In this document: in pieces, positions 1-8,720 of the stretch
Numbering within the stretch: position 1 is the first letter of the stretch
Layout: the number at the start of each line of letters is the position of its first letter
Origin: Salinivibrio costicola subsp. costicola ATCC 33508 = LMG 11651
Lineage (GTDB): Bacteria > Pseudomonadota > Gammaproteobacteria > Enterobacterales > Vibrionaceae
Assembly (NCBI GenBank): GCA_000565345.1
Contig: AQOF01000014.1
Span: 27,212 to 91,211 of the forward strand
Direction: 5' to 3'
Length of the DNA stretch: 64,000 bases
Translations under genes and position numbers: made by a program
The notes under the pieces: generated by a model
What the model saw: the letters and a program-made list of their open reading frames with translations, nothing else
The model's database searches: none
What the model was told of the DNA's origin: nothing

Positions 1-53
1 TTTCCATGTGGGGTCATGCTATCGCGCACTGCTCTTTTTGATTGTCATTGAAC

Positions 54-87
54 GTAATTAACTATTTACCATAAAATAGCTAATTAC
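54..87. repeat. AT-rich inverted repeat downstream of the hybrid kinase gene
   Basis: A 7-bp arm (54-60 with 81-87) and a 6-bp arm (62-67 with 74-79) are separated by one mismatched pair (61/80) and close on a 6-base loop. It lies about 60 bases beyond the stop of the kinase gene, which reads towards it. There is no following T tract, so it is at best a weak terminator or mRNA 3' structure. The rest of positions 1-149 shows no gene. Confidence 0.35.
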
Positions 88-149
88 TACTTCCTTTAAT
101 CGTCATTATTCCAACACGTGTGGTCTAATTCGATTCAACTCAGCGGTAA

Positions 150-2261
150 TTAGTGATCAGAAAGCGTTAACGGCTGATGCGTGTAAAGCACCGCACTCAG
201 ACTCGCTGCTCGCACTGGCTTAGTGACAAAGTCGTTCATGCCAGCCCGAACACAGCGTTGCTTGTCCTCGTCCATGGCATTGGCAGTTAAAGCAATAATC
301 GGCTGCTTAAAGCCAGATGCGCGTAACGCTTTTGTCGCGGCAATTCCATCCATGACTGGCATCGACATATCCATTAAAACAATATCAAATTCAGTCTGCT
401 TTACATGCTCTAGCGCTTCTTCGCCGTTTGATGCAAGCACCACAGTGTGGCCTTGCTTTTCTAACATCAAACGCACAACCATCTGATTGGCGCGGCTATC
501 TTCAGCGACTAAAATCACCATAGGTTGCACATTGCCTGCCGGTATCGCCGGCGTTGGCTGATGTTTTTCGGCATCTTGTGGGGTCGCAACAATAGGCAAG
601 CGAACACAAAAGTCTGTGCCCTGGCCAAGCTCACTGTCTACATCGATACGTCCACCCATCATCTCAACCAGTTTTTTACAGATGGATAAACCAAGGCCTG
701 TTCCACCAAACCGACGAGTAATGCTGCCGTCTGCTTGGGTAAAGGGATCGAAAATGCGTCCAATCTGGCTTTCATCAATGCCAATTCCCGTGTCTTTTAC
801 CCTCAGGATCAGTACATCACCATCCGTGTTAAGTGACGCTGTCACACCACCTTGGTCGGTGAACTTTAACGCGTTGGCTATTAGGTTAAGTAAAATCTGA
901 GTAAAGCGATTCTCATCCATATAAAGCGTATCAGGAACAGAGGGAGACACTGATACGGATAAATGGATACGTTTTTTATCGGCACGATCAATGAGCTGTT
1001 GATAAACGTTAGTGACACAGTCACTTGGCTTCATTAAGGAGGGAGAGAGGGAAAAGCGATTTGACTCAATTTTAGATAAATCAAGCACATCACTGATTAA
1101 TGTCAATAGCAGTTGAGCGGATTTATCCATCTGCCCTACCCACTCTTTTTGCTCTAAGGTTAGCCGCGAATGTTGTAGTGCATCAATCAAGCCCAATACC
1201 GCATTTAGCGGCGTCCGTATTTCGTGGCTCATTACAGCAAGAAACTGTGATTTGGCATTATTGGCCAGTTCAGCCTGACGGCGCGCTTGTTGCAGCTCGA
1301 CAACGCGACGCTTGGTGGCGGTAATATCTTTGGCGGTGCCGCGATAGCCTGACAATTGCCCTTTTTTATTGTAGCAAGGTCGGCCAGAGAGGCTCACCCA
1401 GTAGTCATGCGCACGAGATGCAATATGCCACTCAATGTCACTAAAAGATTCTTCGCGGGATATAAGCTGTTCAAGCCGTGCTTTTAGTTCTTTATCTGAT
1501 TTTATTTTCGCCAGCAATGCCTCGGCATCAATATGGATATCTGTATTAGGCGAAGATAGATACGTGAGCTGAAACGCATTATCAAGCTCCCAAAACCAGT
1601 CACTTGCTGTTTGTGCAAAATCCTGGAAGCGTTGACGACTAGCATTAAGCTCCTGGGTTCGGCTACTGACAAGTGCATGCAAGCGGTGTCGATAGTCGAT
1701 ATCCATAATGGTCCGCTCGATCAATGGACGAAATCGATCGACGACCTGCTGAGCTTCGTTATTGAACGAATCACGACGATGTGAAAATAAAATCAGCATG
1801 ACTTCGCTGTCATTGACCGTTAAGCCGCTGATCAGTGCTGTACCTTGAAGATAACTGGCATATTGATGGGTTAAGCAGTGAAGCTCTTTGATCATGCCTG
1901 GCTTATAAATAGCAACCGTCTCTCCTTTTACACAACGGTGAAACACGTCCCCTGTTTGCCACGTTACCGTTTCTAGCAATCGCTCCGTAGACACTAAACA
2001 GCGAAACGCATCTTCCGTTTCACGATTGCGACTCAGCGCGACCGCACTATCAAAACTCACATAGCGATGAATAACGTCGAGCAATGACGCAAAGATATCT
2101 GTCTTCGATGTGGCTTCTGTCATAGCAGAAATGGCAGACAGAATTGCATCGTTCTCTTCTCTTAACCGTTTTTCTCTGGCCTCAACGCGGCTGAGTTCAA
2201 ATAAGGTTTCTTGCAACGATTCAGAGTCTGAACGTTCAGAAGCCGATAAGCGTTTCGACAT
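150..2261 (-). CDS. vpsS: Hybrid sensor histidine kinase with receiver domain, VpsS/NahK type
   Basis: The protein has 703 aa. An N-terminal coiled-coil stretch (about 10-45) is followed by a GAF-like region (about 45-185), a PAS domain (about 210-315), a HisKA dimerisation domain with phospho-acceptor His346 in MSHEIRTP, an ATPase domain with N-box near 455-465, DTGIGI (about 490) and GGTGLGLS (about 520), and a C-terminal receiver with acidic pair E587/D588, phospho-acceptor Asp631 and Lys of TKP near 681. No membrane segment is evident, so it is probably cytosolic. There is no HPt domain, so phosphate must pass to a separate HPt protein such as LuxU. It starts 5 bases after the FIST gene. 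In Vibrio cholerae the same gene pair (VpsV/VpsS) feeds phosphate to the LuxU branch controlling biofilm. The symbol rests on this synteny and architecture. Confidence 0.85.
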   Translation of the reverse strand: MSKRLSASERSDSESLQETLFELSRVEAREKRLREENDAILSAISAMTEATSKTDIFASLLDVIHRYVSFDSAVALSRNRETEDAFRCLVSTERLLETVTWQTGDVFHRCVKGETVAIYKPGMIKELHCLTHQYASYLQGTALISGLTVNDSEVMLILFSHRRDSFNNEAQQVVDRFRPLIERTIMDIDYRHRLHALVSSRTQELNASRQRFQDFAQTASDWFWELDNAFQLTYLSSPNTDIHIDAEALLAKIKSDKELKARLEQLISREESFSDIEWHIASRAHDYWVSLSGRPCYNKKGQLSGYRGTAKDITATKRRVVELQQARRQAELANNAKSQFLAVMSHEIRTPLNAVLGLIDALQHSRLTLEQKEWVGQMDKSAQLLLTLISDVLDLSKIESNRFSLSPSLMKPSDCVTNVYQQLIDRADKKRIHLSVSVSPSVPDTLYMDENRFTQILLNLIANALKFTDQGGVTASLNTDGDVLILRVKDTGIGIDESQIGRIFDPFTQADGSITRRFGGTGLGLSICKKLVEMMGGRIDVDSELGQGTDFCVRLPIVATPQDAEKHQPTPAIPAGNVQPMVILVAEDSRANQMVVRLMLEKQGHTVVLASNGEEALEHVKQTEFDIVLMDMSMPVMDGIAATKALRASGFKQPIIALTANAMDEDKQRCVRAGMNDFVTKPVRAASLSAVLYTHQPLTLSDH

Positions 2262-2266
2262 CTTGA

Positions 2267-3457
2267 TTAATCCTTATGAAATAGCACAGCCGAGATCATT
2301 AAGTTACCGTGAGATAACTCTCCCCCTTTAAAGAGACCTTGCTCGCCAAACGTAAAGGGGCATACAAAAGGAGCGTTATACAAGGCCGTATTGATATTAT
2401 CAGCCACTTGGTCGAGGCGATCTTTTACATGCAACATGCATCCAGCGCAGTAGATCGCTAATCCGCCCAGAGGCTCAGGCTGACACAGTGCATGATCATT
2501 TGCTGACTCCACTACTCGACTGGCTCGCGAAATGAGCCCCTCTCTGGTTCCCGACATAAAATAGACAGTTTGGCCAACCTCAAGCTGAGAAAATAACTCC
2601 ATATGACCTTGCGCATTAATAAATGTCGGATGCGACAATGTGTAGTATGGCAAACCATGTATTGTGCCGGTTTGAGTGCCTAGCGGATAAAGCGTAGATT
2701 GAGAGAAAAGCGAATCTGTAGGATCAAGAGTCAATCCAGTTTCTGACTCGTACCAGCGTTTATACACTTCGGCAGCAGGTTGATGATTTAAGCTCACCAA
2801 TGCGCGACCACGCACATCCGTCACCGTCGCATGCCTTTGAGTCGGTGCATAGCCAGAATGGAACGAGTAACTGACCCGAGCTGAGGGATAAAAAACGCTG
2901 ATCGCGATGCCGGACGTTGCTGTTTGCTTATGATCGAAAATAGCCCAGTTTCCACCGACTGTTTCTGCCGCGGCCGAACCACCGATGACGGGAACAGATA
3001 CGCCTAGCTCTTCTCGGATTGCCGATAAGGTTGCCTCTTCTTCACCAGGCGTGCTGTGCAACGCAATCAATTTGGGTAACTCGCCGCATCGCCCACTTTC
3101 TTCAATCGCTTGAGTCAGTGCCATACGCGCCGAGTCGCGCACATGGCGGTGTGCTTGATGGGAGACCAAGGCTGAGCCATAACTCCCTTTATCATCACTG
3201 CATGCCCAGATAGCTGCCGCAGGACCGCTGGTACATCCATTTTGGGTCATCACGCCATAACACGTAGAACAGCCGATGAGTGGTACGCCCGGAAAAAGAC
3301 GATATAAGGTACGTTGAAGCGCTTGAACGTCATAATGCTCAGTAAAGTAGATCATCAAAAGCTTAGGCGTACTGATACGCGTTTTGATGGTGCGCGCCAA
3401 TGCATAGGCGGCTTGTACTGCGTCATCAGCTTGAGTTCGTGCCGTTGCTATCTTCAT
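2267..3457 (-). CDS. FIST-domain sensor protein, probable haem-based nitric-oxide sensor (NosP/VpsV)
   Basis: This is a 396-aa soluble protein with the FIST N-terminal domain (about 30-225; Rossmann-like, containing IGCSTCYGVM and a GGSAAAE segment) and FIST_C domain (about 235-375; NEQ/AEVYKRW-type segment, GGLAIYCAGCM). FIST proteins sense small ligands. The subgroup encoded beside NahK/VpsS kinases (NosP; VpsV in V. cholerae) has been shown to bind haem and NO and to modulate the partner kinase. It is co-transcribed with the kinase gene downstream (5-base gap, RBS inside this gene's end). The promoter region is shared with a divergent small Rossmann-like gene and holds a perfect 14-bp palindrome at 3502-3515. 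The haem-binding residue cannot be confirmed from sequence alone, so NO sensing is inference from family and context. Confidence 0.82.
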   Translation of the reverse strand: MKIATARTQADDAVQAAYALARTIKTRISTPKLLMIYFTEHYDVQALQRTLYRLFPGVPLIGCSTCYGVMTQNGCTSGPAAAIWACSDDKGSYGSALVSHQAHRHVRDSARMALTQAIEESGRCGELPKLIALHSTPGEEEATLSAIREELGVSVPVIGGSAAAETVGGNWAIFDHKQTATSGIAISVFYPSARVSYSFHSGYAPTQRHATVTDVRGRALVSLNHQPAAEVYKRWYESETGLTLDPTDSLFSQSTLYPLGTQTGTIHGLPYYTLSHPTFINAQGHMELFSQLEVGQTVYFMSGTREGLISRASRVVESANDHALCQPEPLGGLAIYCAGCMLHVKDRLDQVADNINTALYNAPFVCPFTFGEQGLFKGGELSHGNLMISAVLFHKD

Positions 3458-3501
3458 GTCACCGTTACGTTGATAGGAATATGAGTGTATGACAGTGCTA
3501 A

Positions 3502-3515
3502 TGATACATGTATCA
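3502..3515. promoter_or_regulatory. Perfect 14-bp palindrome in divergent promoter region (candidate operator)
   Basis: TGATACATGTATCA reads identically on both strands. It sits 45 bases upstream of the FIST gene start and about 87 bases upstream of the divergent small gene, a position where one dimeric repressor could control both. I do not recognise it as the consensus of NsrR, NorR, FNR or Fur. Its function is inferred from position and symmetry only. Confidence 0.45.
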
Positions 3516-3601
3516 AGCGATCAATTCATTGTTCTCGGTGGCTGAAATAGATTCTAAACTGACGTATCCTATACGCCCTTTATATCAATTGAGCGTTGAA
3601 C

Positions 3602-3955
3602 ATGGATTGTCGACCCGTTGCGCTATTGGGTGGCGCGAGCACTTTAGGCGCCACGATTGCTTATCAACTTGCCGCTCAAGGCTATACCCCCATTATTATC
3701 GATCACAATCAGGCCTCTGCACTTGATATCGTTGCTCATGAACCTAGAGTTCGATTTAAATCAGTTCCGGCGCTTACCGTCGACGCTCTTACCGCTGCCT
3801 TATCGCAAAGTGTATCTCAACTTGCACCGCTAACTGGCGTAGTTCAGGTTGCCAAAGACGGTGAACGGTACATGCGACTGTTGGGGTATCCAGTTTTAGA
3901 CCAATTTTGTCAAGCTGACGCGGCTTGTGTCATGATTTATCCTCATGGGGGCTAA
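3602..3955 (+). CDS. Small Rossmann-fold (SDR-like) NAD(P)-binding protein
   Basis: The protein has 117 aa from the ATG at 3602; a TTG two codons upstream (3596) is an alternative. The N-terminus VALLGGASTLGATIAYQLA matches the glycine-rich nucleotide-binding turn of short-chain dehydrogenases, and an acidic/His segment (IIIDHNQ) follows the second strand as in NAD(H)-binding folds. It ends after roughly half an SDR domain: there is no YxxxK catalytic motif. It may therefore be a free-standing nucleotide-binding protein and not an enzyme. A 6-bp G+C hairpin (3948-3964) overlaps the stop codon, which argues that the end is real and not a frameshift artefact. It is divergent from the FIST/kinase pair. 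I cannot assign a function. Confidence 0.6.
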   Translation: MDCRPVALLGGASTLGATIAYQLAAQGYTPIIIDHNQASALDIVAHEPRVRFKSVPALTVDALTAALSQSVSQLAPLTGVVQVAKDGERYMRLLGYPVLDQFCQADAACVMIYPHGG

Positions 3956-3964
3956 TAAAGCCCC
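3948..3964 (+). terminator. Hairpin overlapping the stop of the SDR-like gene
   Basis: GGGGCT (3948-3953) pairs with AGCCCC (3959-3964) around a 5-base loop that contains the stop codon. No T tract follows, so termination is uncertain. The next 280 bases (3965-4244) are AT-rich and show no convincing gene. Confidence 0.4.
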
Positions 3965-4244
3965 GTCTCGATGACATACCGGACACAAACTTCTTGCAAC
4001 GGATTAACAGTGTCACTTTCTGGTTGGATCACAATTTTAACAGTGGTGATGAAACATTATCAGTGCGTGAAAAGTGCGAAGTTTTATCACCACTGGTTTG
4101 CTTTCTTTTAGGGGAAGAATCAAAACGCATTAATAATCAAGTTTTTAGCGTTAAACTGTAACTGTGTAAATATAAAAATCACCATAAATAAGCATTTTCT
4201 TTAGTAATAAAGCACTGCATCGATAAATACGATATAAACCGCAC

Positions 4245-4667
4245 TTATTTATCCTTTTTCTGGGTAATTAAATTTAAATTGATACCGATCAAAGACAACG
4301 TTAAATATACCATATCGGTAGGGAGATCGTGACGAGACCATTGCCAATTAGTCCGGTATCCTTCCCCTTCTTGAACCTGCTTTATGCTTAGCTCAGGTGA
4401 TTGCTTCCCCTTTTGATCCCAGTACGCGGAGTGAGGTTTACTCTCTGAAACTAAAGAAAAATATATAGTGTCATTCTTCCTTACCCATTCATACGCGACT
4501 TTTTCTTGAGATTGTGATGTGCCACAAAAACCAGTCGCATCCTTACAATCTATAATTGTCAGTCCTGGCGTATAAATGACCGTGCGCCAAAAGAAGGCGA
4601 TCACTAAAAGTGTAAGCATAACGATAATTTGCGCTAATCGCCCGCGAGTGAGTTTTTCTGCTGCCAT
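4245..4667 (-). CDS. Hypothetical single-pass membrane protein
   Basis: The protein has 140 aa from the ATG at 4667, chosen because GGAGA lies 9 bases upstream; in-frame start codons further upstream lack such a site. After a short basic N-terminus there is one hydrophobic segment (about residues 11-28, AQIIVMLTLLVIAFFW). A soluble domain of about 110 residues follows, with two Cys near residues 42 and 48 and a Trp-rich stretch (NWQWSRHD). The charge pattern places the C-terminal domain in the periplasm. I recognise no family. It lies between the small Rossmann-like gene and ccoN, reading away from ccoN, so no operon context helps. Confidence 0.6.
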   Translation of the reverse strand: MAAEKLTRGRLAQIIVMLTLLVIAFFWRTVIYTPGLTIIDCKDATGFCGTSQSQEKVAYEWVRKNDTIYFSLVSESKPHSAYWDQKGKQSPELSIKQVQEGEGYRTNWQWSRHDLPTDMVYLTLSLIGINLNLITQKKDK

Positions 4668-4827
4668 GTGTGGCTTTCTCCATGTTACAGAGGTCAAAGT
4701 TTTATCAGAAAGGGAGGTAAGCCTCACGAAGTGTGTGGGTTAGCCCCTGTTTTTTAACCAGTATCTACAGTATGATTCTGGTCGAAAATGCCATTTTTAC
4801 AAAGAAATAGCAACGGAGTGTATAAAG

Positions 4828-4899
4828 CGGTTAAAAACCGTACGCAGCCGAGCGATTTAGTAAAAAAGGTATGTTAATAGACGAAGCGGAGGCTTCGTC
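4828..4899 (+). promoter_or_regulatory. ccoN leader with two hairpins
   Basis: The 277-base stretch 4668-4944 has no gene. It contains two exact stem-loops: CGGTT/AACCG (4828-4840) and an 8-bp stem GACGAAGC/GCTTCGTC (4880-4899) with the tetraloop GGAG. The second ends 45 bases before the ccoN start. I could not find a canonical FNR box (TTGAT-N4-ATCAA) in the region, although cbb3 operons are often FNR/ANR controlled. The hairpins may act on the leader RNA; this is inference. Confidence 0.4.
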
Positions 4900-4944
4900 C
4901 GTATCAAACGTGAGTGTAGTTAACCAAAAGTGGAAGCATGCAAT

Positions 4945-6372
4945 ATGAGCCAAGTTAAGCAGCTTGAACAAGACTACAACTACCGCGTTGTCCGCTTATT
5001 TACCCTAACAACTATTTTGTGGGGTATTGTGGGCATGGCGGTAGGTGTACTTATTGCCGCCCAGTTAGTGTGGCCTGCACTGAACTTTGATATTCCGTAT
5101 TTGACGTATAGCCGTTTGCGGCCACTGCATACTAACGCAGTGATCTTCGCATTCGGCGCTAGTGCGCTGATTGCAACGTCGTATTATGTTGCACAACGTA
5201 CGTGTCAAACACGGTTATTCGGAGGGAAGTTAGCAGAGTTCACCTTCTGGGGTTGGCAAGCCATTATCCTTTCTGCAGCCATCTCGCTGCCAATGGGATA
5301 CACCACCTCTAAAGAGTACGCGGAACTAGAGTGGCCAATTGATATCGCCATCGCGGTGGTATGGGTCGCATACGCTATCGTGTTCTTTGGCACGCTTATC
5401 AAGCGTAAGACGTCACATATTTATGTGGCCAACTGGTTCTTCGGTGCCTTTATTCTGACCATCGCGGTGTTGCACATCGTTAACAGCATGGCAATCCCTG
5501 TTTCACCGATGAAGTCTTACTCCATCTATGCTGGCGCAGTTGATGCGATGGTACAGTGGTGGTACGGACATAACGCGGTTGGCTTCCTGCTAACAGCAGG
5601 CTTTCTGGGTATGATGTATTACTTCGTTCCCAAGCAAGCGGGACGCCCTGTTTACTCTTATCGACTCTCCATCGTCCACTTCTGGGCATTGATTTCTCTC
5701 TATATCTGGGCGGGACCTCACCACCTTCATTACACGGCTTTGCCTGATTGGACTCAGTCTGTAGGTATGGTTATGTCGCTGATCTTATTTGCGCCTTCTT
5801 GGGGCGGGATGATTAACGGTATTATGACGTTGTCAGGTGCGTGGCATAAACTGCGTTATGATCCGATTCTGCGTTTCTTAATCGTATCTCTGTCCTTCTA
5901 TGGTATGTCGACGTTTGAAGGGCCGATGATGTCAATCAAAACGGTGAATGCGCTATCGCACTATACCGATTGGACGATTGGCCACGTGCACTCTGGTGCT
6001 TTGGGCTGGGTGGCGATGGTAACGATCGGTTCCATTTATCACCTCATTCCAAAGCTGTTTGGTCAAGAGCGTATGTACTCGGTGTCTTTGGTGAACGTAC
6101 ACTTCTGGCTTGCCACGATTGGTACTGTGCTGTATATCGTTGCCATGTGGATTTCTGGTGTGATGCAAGGTCTGATGTGGCGCGCAGTGAATACGGATGG
6201 CACATTGACGTACAGCTTTGTGGAGTCATTGGAAGCCTCTTACCCGTTCTACTTTGTCCGCTTTATCGGCGGTGTAATTTTCCTATCAGGCATGTTCTTG
6301 ATGGCTTACAACGCATATAAAACAATTCGTGCGCCGGAAGCTAGCTTGAAATCGCTTGAGCCTGCGGTGTAA
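4945..6372 (+). CDS. ccoN: Cytochrome c oxidase cbb3-type, catalytic subunit I
   Basis: This 475-aa polytopic inner-membrane protein carries haem b and the haem b3/CuB site that reduces O2 to water at low oxygen tension. Family hallmarks are visible: [10 protein letters not shown] with the low-spin haem His near residue 62, the [10 protein letters not shown] helix, GPHHLHYT for CuB, and HVHSGALGW near residue 345. The start was set at MSQVKQ, which matches the usual N-terminus; an upstream in-frame ATG (4930) lacks support. It is followed after 13 bases by ccoO with a strong GGAGGA site, in a ccoNOQP operon. Length and composition are typical. Confidence 0.97.
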   Translation: MSQVKQLEQDYNYRVVRLFTLTTILWGIVGMAVGVLIAAQLVWPALNFDIPYLTYSRLRPLHTNAVIFAFGASALIATSYYVAQRTCQTRLFGGKLAEFTFWGWQAIILSAAISLPMGYTTSKEYAELEWPIDIAIAVVWVAYAIVFFGTLIKRKTSHIYVANWFFGAFILTIAVLHIVNSMAIPVSPMKSYSIYAGAVDAMVQWWYGHNAVGFLLTAGFLGMMYYFVPKQAGRPVYSYRLSIVHFWALISLYIWAGPHHLHYTALPDWTQSVGMVMSLILFAPSWGGMINGIMTLSGAWHKLRYDPILRFLIVSLSFYGMSTFEGPMMSIKTVNALSHYTDWTIGHVHSGALGWVAMVTIGSIYHLIPKLFGQERMYSVSLVNVHFWLATIGTVLYIVAMWISGVMQGLMWRAVNTDGTLTYSFVESLEASYPFYFVRFIGGVIFLSGMFLMAYNAYKTIRAPEASLKSLEPAV

Positions 6373-6385
6373 GGAGGACGATTAA

Positions 6386-7000
6386 ATGAGTTCAAATCGC
6401 CACGAGATAGTAGAAAAAAATACAGGCTTGCTCGCGATTTTAATTATCGTTGCAATCAGTTTTGGTGCGCTGGTGGAGATAACACCACTGATTTACCAAA
6501 AGCAAACCACTGAACCGGTAGATAACCTTCGCCCGTATACGGCCTTAGAGATGGAAGGACGCGATATTTATGTGCGTGAAGGATGTACTGTTTGCCATAG
6601 TCAAATGGTGCGCCCTTTCCGGGCCGAAACCGAGCGTTATGGCCACTACGGCGTTGCAGGCGAAAGCGTGTGGGAGCATCCTTTCTTATGGGGCTCTAAA
6701 CGTACAGGTCCTGACCTATCTCGTGTTGGGGATCGGTATTCTGACGAATGGCACCGCGTTCACTTGATTAACCCTCGCGACGTAGTACCTGAATCGAATA
6801 TGCCAGGCTTCCCTTGGTTAGCAGAAAACAAGCTAGATGGGGAAACAACGGCCGCGAAGCTGAAGTTATTCCGTGACCAATTCGGTGTGCCATACACTGA
6901 TGAGGACATCGCGAATGCGAAGGCATCAGTTGAAGGGAAAACAGAGATCGAAGCACTGATTGCATATCTTCAGTCACTCGGTCACGCAATGAAGCAATAA
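6386..7000 (+). CDS. ccoO: Cytochrome c oxidase cbb3-type, mono-haem subunit II
   Basis: The protein has 204 aa. An N-terminal membrane anchor (about 14-36) precedes a periplasmic cytochrome c domain with the haem-attachment motif CTVCH (Cys67, Cys70, His71) and the flanking QMVRPF typical of CcoO/FixO. It passes electrons from CcoP to the haem b of CcoN. GGAGGA lies just before the ATG. The gene sits second in the ccoNOQP operon, with ccoQ starting 10 bases after it. Confidence 0.97.
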   Translation: MSSNRHEIVEKNTGLLAILIIVAISFGALVEITPLIYQKQTTEPVDNLRPYTALEMEGRDIYVREGCTVCHSQMVRPFRAETERYGHYGVAGESVWEHPFLWGSKRTGPDLSRVGDRYSDEWHRVHLINPRDVVPESNMPGFPWLAENKLDGETTAAKLKLFRDQFGVPYTDEDIANAKASVEGKTEIEALIAYLQSLGHAMKQ

Positions 7001-7010
7001 AGGAGGGCCT

Positions 7011-7187
7011 ATGGATATCGGTACCTTTCATAGTATCTGGACAGTGGTCATATTTGTGAGCTTCATTGGAATCGTGGTGTGGGCTTATAGCAAGCGTCAA
7101 AAGAAAAGCTTTGACGAAGCGGCCAACCTGATCTTCGCCGATGAAGAGCAGGATAAGTCCGATCATAAGACAGGAGATAATCGCTAA
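7011..7187 (+). CDS. ccoQ: Cytochrome c oxidase cbb3-type subunit IV
   Basis: This is a 58-aa single-helix protein. A hydrophobic N-terminal segment (about 8-25, IWTVVIFVSFIGIVVWAY) leads to the conserved basic turn SKRQKKSFDEAA and an acidic tail with LIFADEE. CcoQ stabilises the oxidase complex in many proteobacteria. AGGAGG lies 4 bases before the ATG. Its stop codon overlaps the ccoP start by one base (TAATG at 7185-7189), indicating coupled translation. Confidence 0.93.
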   Translation: MDIGTFHSIWTVVIFVSFIGIVVWAYSKRQKKSFDEAANLIFADEEQDKSDHKTGDNR

Positions 7188-8167
7188 TGAGTACGTTTTG
7201 GAGTATCTTCGTAACAGTCATCGTACTCGGCACGATTGCTGGCTGTGCTGCTCTTATCATTTGGACAACCAAAGATAAAATGGGCGTCGCAGAGGGCGAT
7301 GACATGGGTCACGACTACGATGGTATTCGTGAACTCAATAATCCACTACCTCGGTGGTGGTCATATATGTTCTGGGCCACATTAGTATTCAGTTTGGGAT
7401 ATCTGATTCTCTACCCGGGATTAGGTAATTTCACTGGTCTACTGGGCTGGAAAAGCTCTTACCAAGATGTCCACAGTGTCGAGGAGTCGCGTGAGTTAAT
7501 GGCGAAAGCGCAAGAAGCGCAGCACATTAACCAATATGCGATGGAGCTCGAGGCGGCTGACAAGGTATTTGGTGAAGCATTCCGCAAACTGGCGTACCAA
7601 GAAGATGGCAAATCATTGCGCCCGATTACCCAAATCGCGCGTAATGAAGAAGCCTTAAAGGTTGGCCAACGTTTGTTTAGCCAAAACTGTGCTGCTTGCC
7701 ATGGGTCGGATGCACGAGGTCAAGCCGGCTTCCCTAACCTAACGGACGATGCTTGGCTATACGGTGGTGAACCTGAAACCATCAAAGCCACTTTGCTCCA
7801 CGGCCGAAAAGGCAATATGCCAGCTTGGCTAGATACCATGGGTGAAGAGGGTGTCCAAGAAGTTGCCGCTTACGCGTTAAGTTTGTCAGGCCGTAAAGTC
7901 GACCCGCAAATGGCTGCAAAAGGTAAAACCCGATTTGTGGTATGTGCCGCTTGTCATGGAACAGATGGTAAAGGTAACCCTGCTTTCGGTGCGCCGGACT
8001 TAACCGACAACATCTGGCTATACGGTGGCTCACGTCGAGCGGTGGAACAAACCATTCGTGGTGGCCGTCAAGGTGTTATGCCCGCATGGGAAGCGCATCT
8101 TGGCGAAGAAAAAATTCAGATACTCTCTGCCTATGTATGGCGTTTAAGTAATCCTGAAGTAGAATAG
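7187..8167 (+). CDS. ccoP: Cytochrome c oxidase cbb3-type, di-haem subunit III
   Basis: The protein has 326 aa. Two N-terminal transmembrane helices (about 5-27 and 57-80) flank a loop with the CcoP signature DGIRELNNPLPRWW. Two periplasmic cytochrome c domains follow, each with a CAACH motif (168-172 and 253-257) and a downstream MPAW Met-ligand segment. It accepts electrons from cytochrome c and passes them to CcoO. Translationally coupled to ccoQ. The gene ends the structural operon and is followed by a G+C hairpin at 8186-8203 before fixH. Confidence 0.97.
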   Translation: MSTFWSIFVTVIVLGTIAGCAALIIWTTKDKMGVAEGDDMGHDYDGIRELNNPLPRWWSYMFWATLVFSLGYLILYPGLGNFTGLLGWKSSYQDVHSVEESRELMAKAQEAQHINQYAMELEAADKVFGEAFRKLAYQEDGKSLRPITQIARNEEALKVGQRLFSQNCAACHGSDARGQAGFPNLTDDAWLYGGEPETIKATLLHGRKGNMPAWLDTMGEEGVQEVAAYALSLSGRKVDPQMAAKGKTRFVVCAACHGTDGKGNPAFGAPDLTDNIWLYGGSRRAVEQTIRGGRQGVMPAWEAHLGEEKIQILSAYVWRLSNPEVE

Positions 8168-8185
8168 AGACTTACGTATAAACTG

Positions 8186-8203
8186 GCCCCTGCTTGCAGG
8201 GGC
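8186..8203 (+). terminator. Hairpin between ccoP and fixH
   Basis: A 7-bp stem (GCCCCTG with CAGGGGC) and a 4-base loop lie 19 bases after the ccoP stop. Only a short mixed T tract (TTCCT) follows. It may be a partial terminator that lowers expression of the downstream assembly genes relative to the oxidase subunits. Confidence 0.5.
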
Positions 8204-8232
8204 TTCCTAATGCTCATCCCAAGGAGCTTCAG

Positions 8233-8718
8233 ATGATAACCCCCTGGTACAAGCAGTTTTGGCCTTGGTTCCTTATCGCCCTACCAGCGACTGTCGTCGT
8301 CGCGAGTCTATCTACCTTTGCGTTATTTCAAAAAAATGCGGTTTCTCTTGTTGCGGAAGACTATTACAAGAAAGGAAAAGCCATTAACCTTGATTTATCG
8401 AAGTTGAAAGTCGCAGACCAACTTGGTATTTCAGCGCAACTGTCAGCGACTGAAGACGCAATTGCCATCGCACTTGATAAAGGGCAACTTGATACATTTC
8501 CGACGCTGAAAGTTCACATACAACATCGTACCTTAGAGCGTAAGGACGTGAATGTCATGGTAAACCCAAATCAAGCTGGGATTTATCATATCGATTTGGC
8601 CGAGCCTATGTCCGGCCCTTGGTTTATAGAACTGGCGTCGTTTGACAAACAGTGGAAGGTCAACGGTCGTATTAATTTCCCTCTCTCGAATACTCTGACG
8701 TTAAGCGGTAAACAATAA
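8233..8718 (+). CDS. FixH family cbb3 oxidase assembly protein
   Basis: The protein has 161 aa, starting at the ATG preceded by AAGGAG. One N-terminal membrane segment (about 11-32, after the [10 protein letters not shown] motif typical of the family) is followed by a conserved [16 protein letters not shown] segment and a periplasmic beta-rich domain. FixH/CcoH is needed for assembly or stability of the cbb3 complex, acting with the CcoI copper transporter. It ends 2 bases before ccoI, so the two are co-translated. Confidence 0.9.
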   Translation: MITPWYKQFWPWFLIALPATVVVASLSTFALFQKNAVSLVAEDYYKKGKAINLDLSKLKVADQLGISAQLSATEDAIAIALDKGQLDTFPTLKVHIQHRTLERKDVNVMVNPNQAGIYHIDLAEPMSGPWFIELASFDKQWKVNGRINFPLSNTLTLSGKQ

Positions 8719-8720
8719 CC

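Noticed and set aside
3925..4161. 78-codon frame after the SDR-like gene
   Set aside because: Tested as a frameshifted continuation of the SDR-like protein; its sequence shows no SDR features, overlaps a hairpin and has no RBS.
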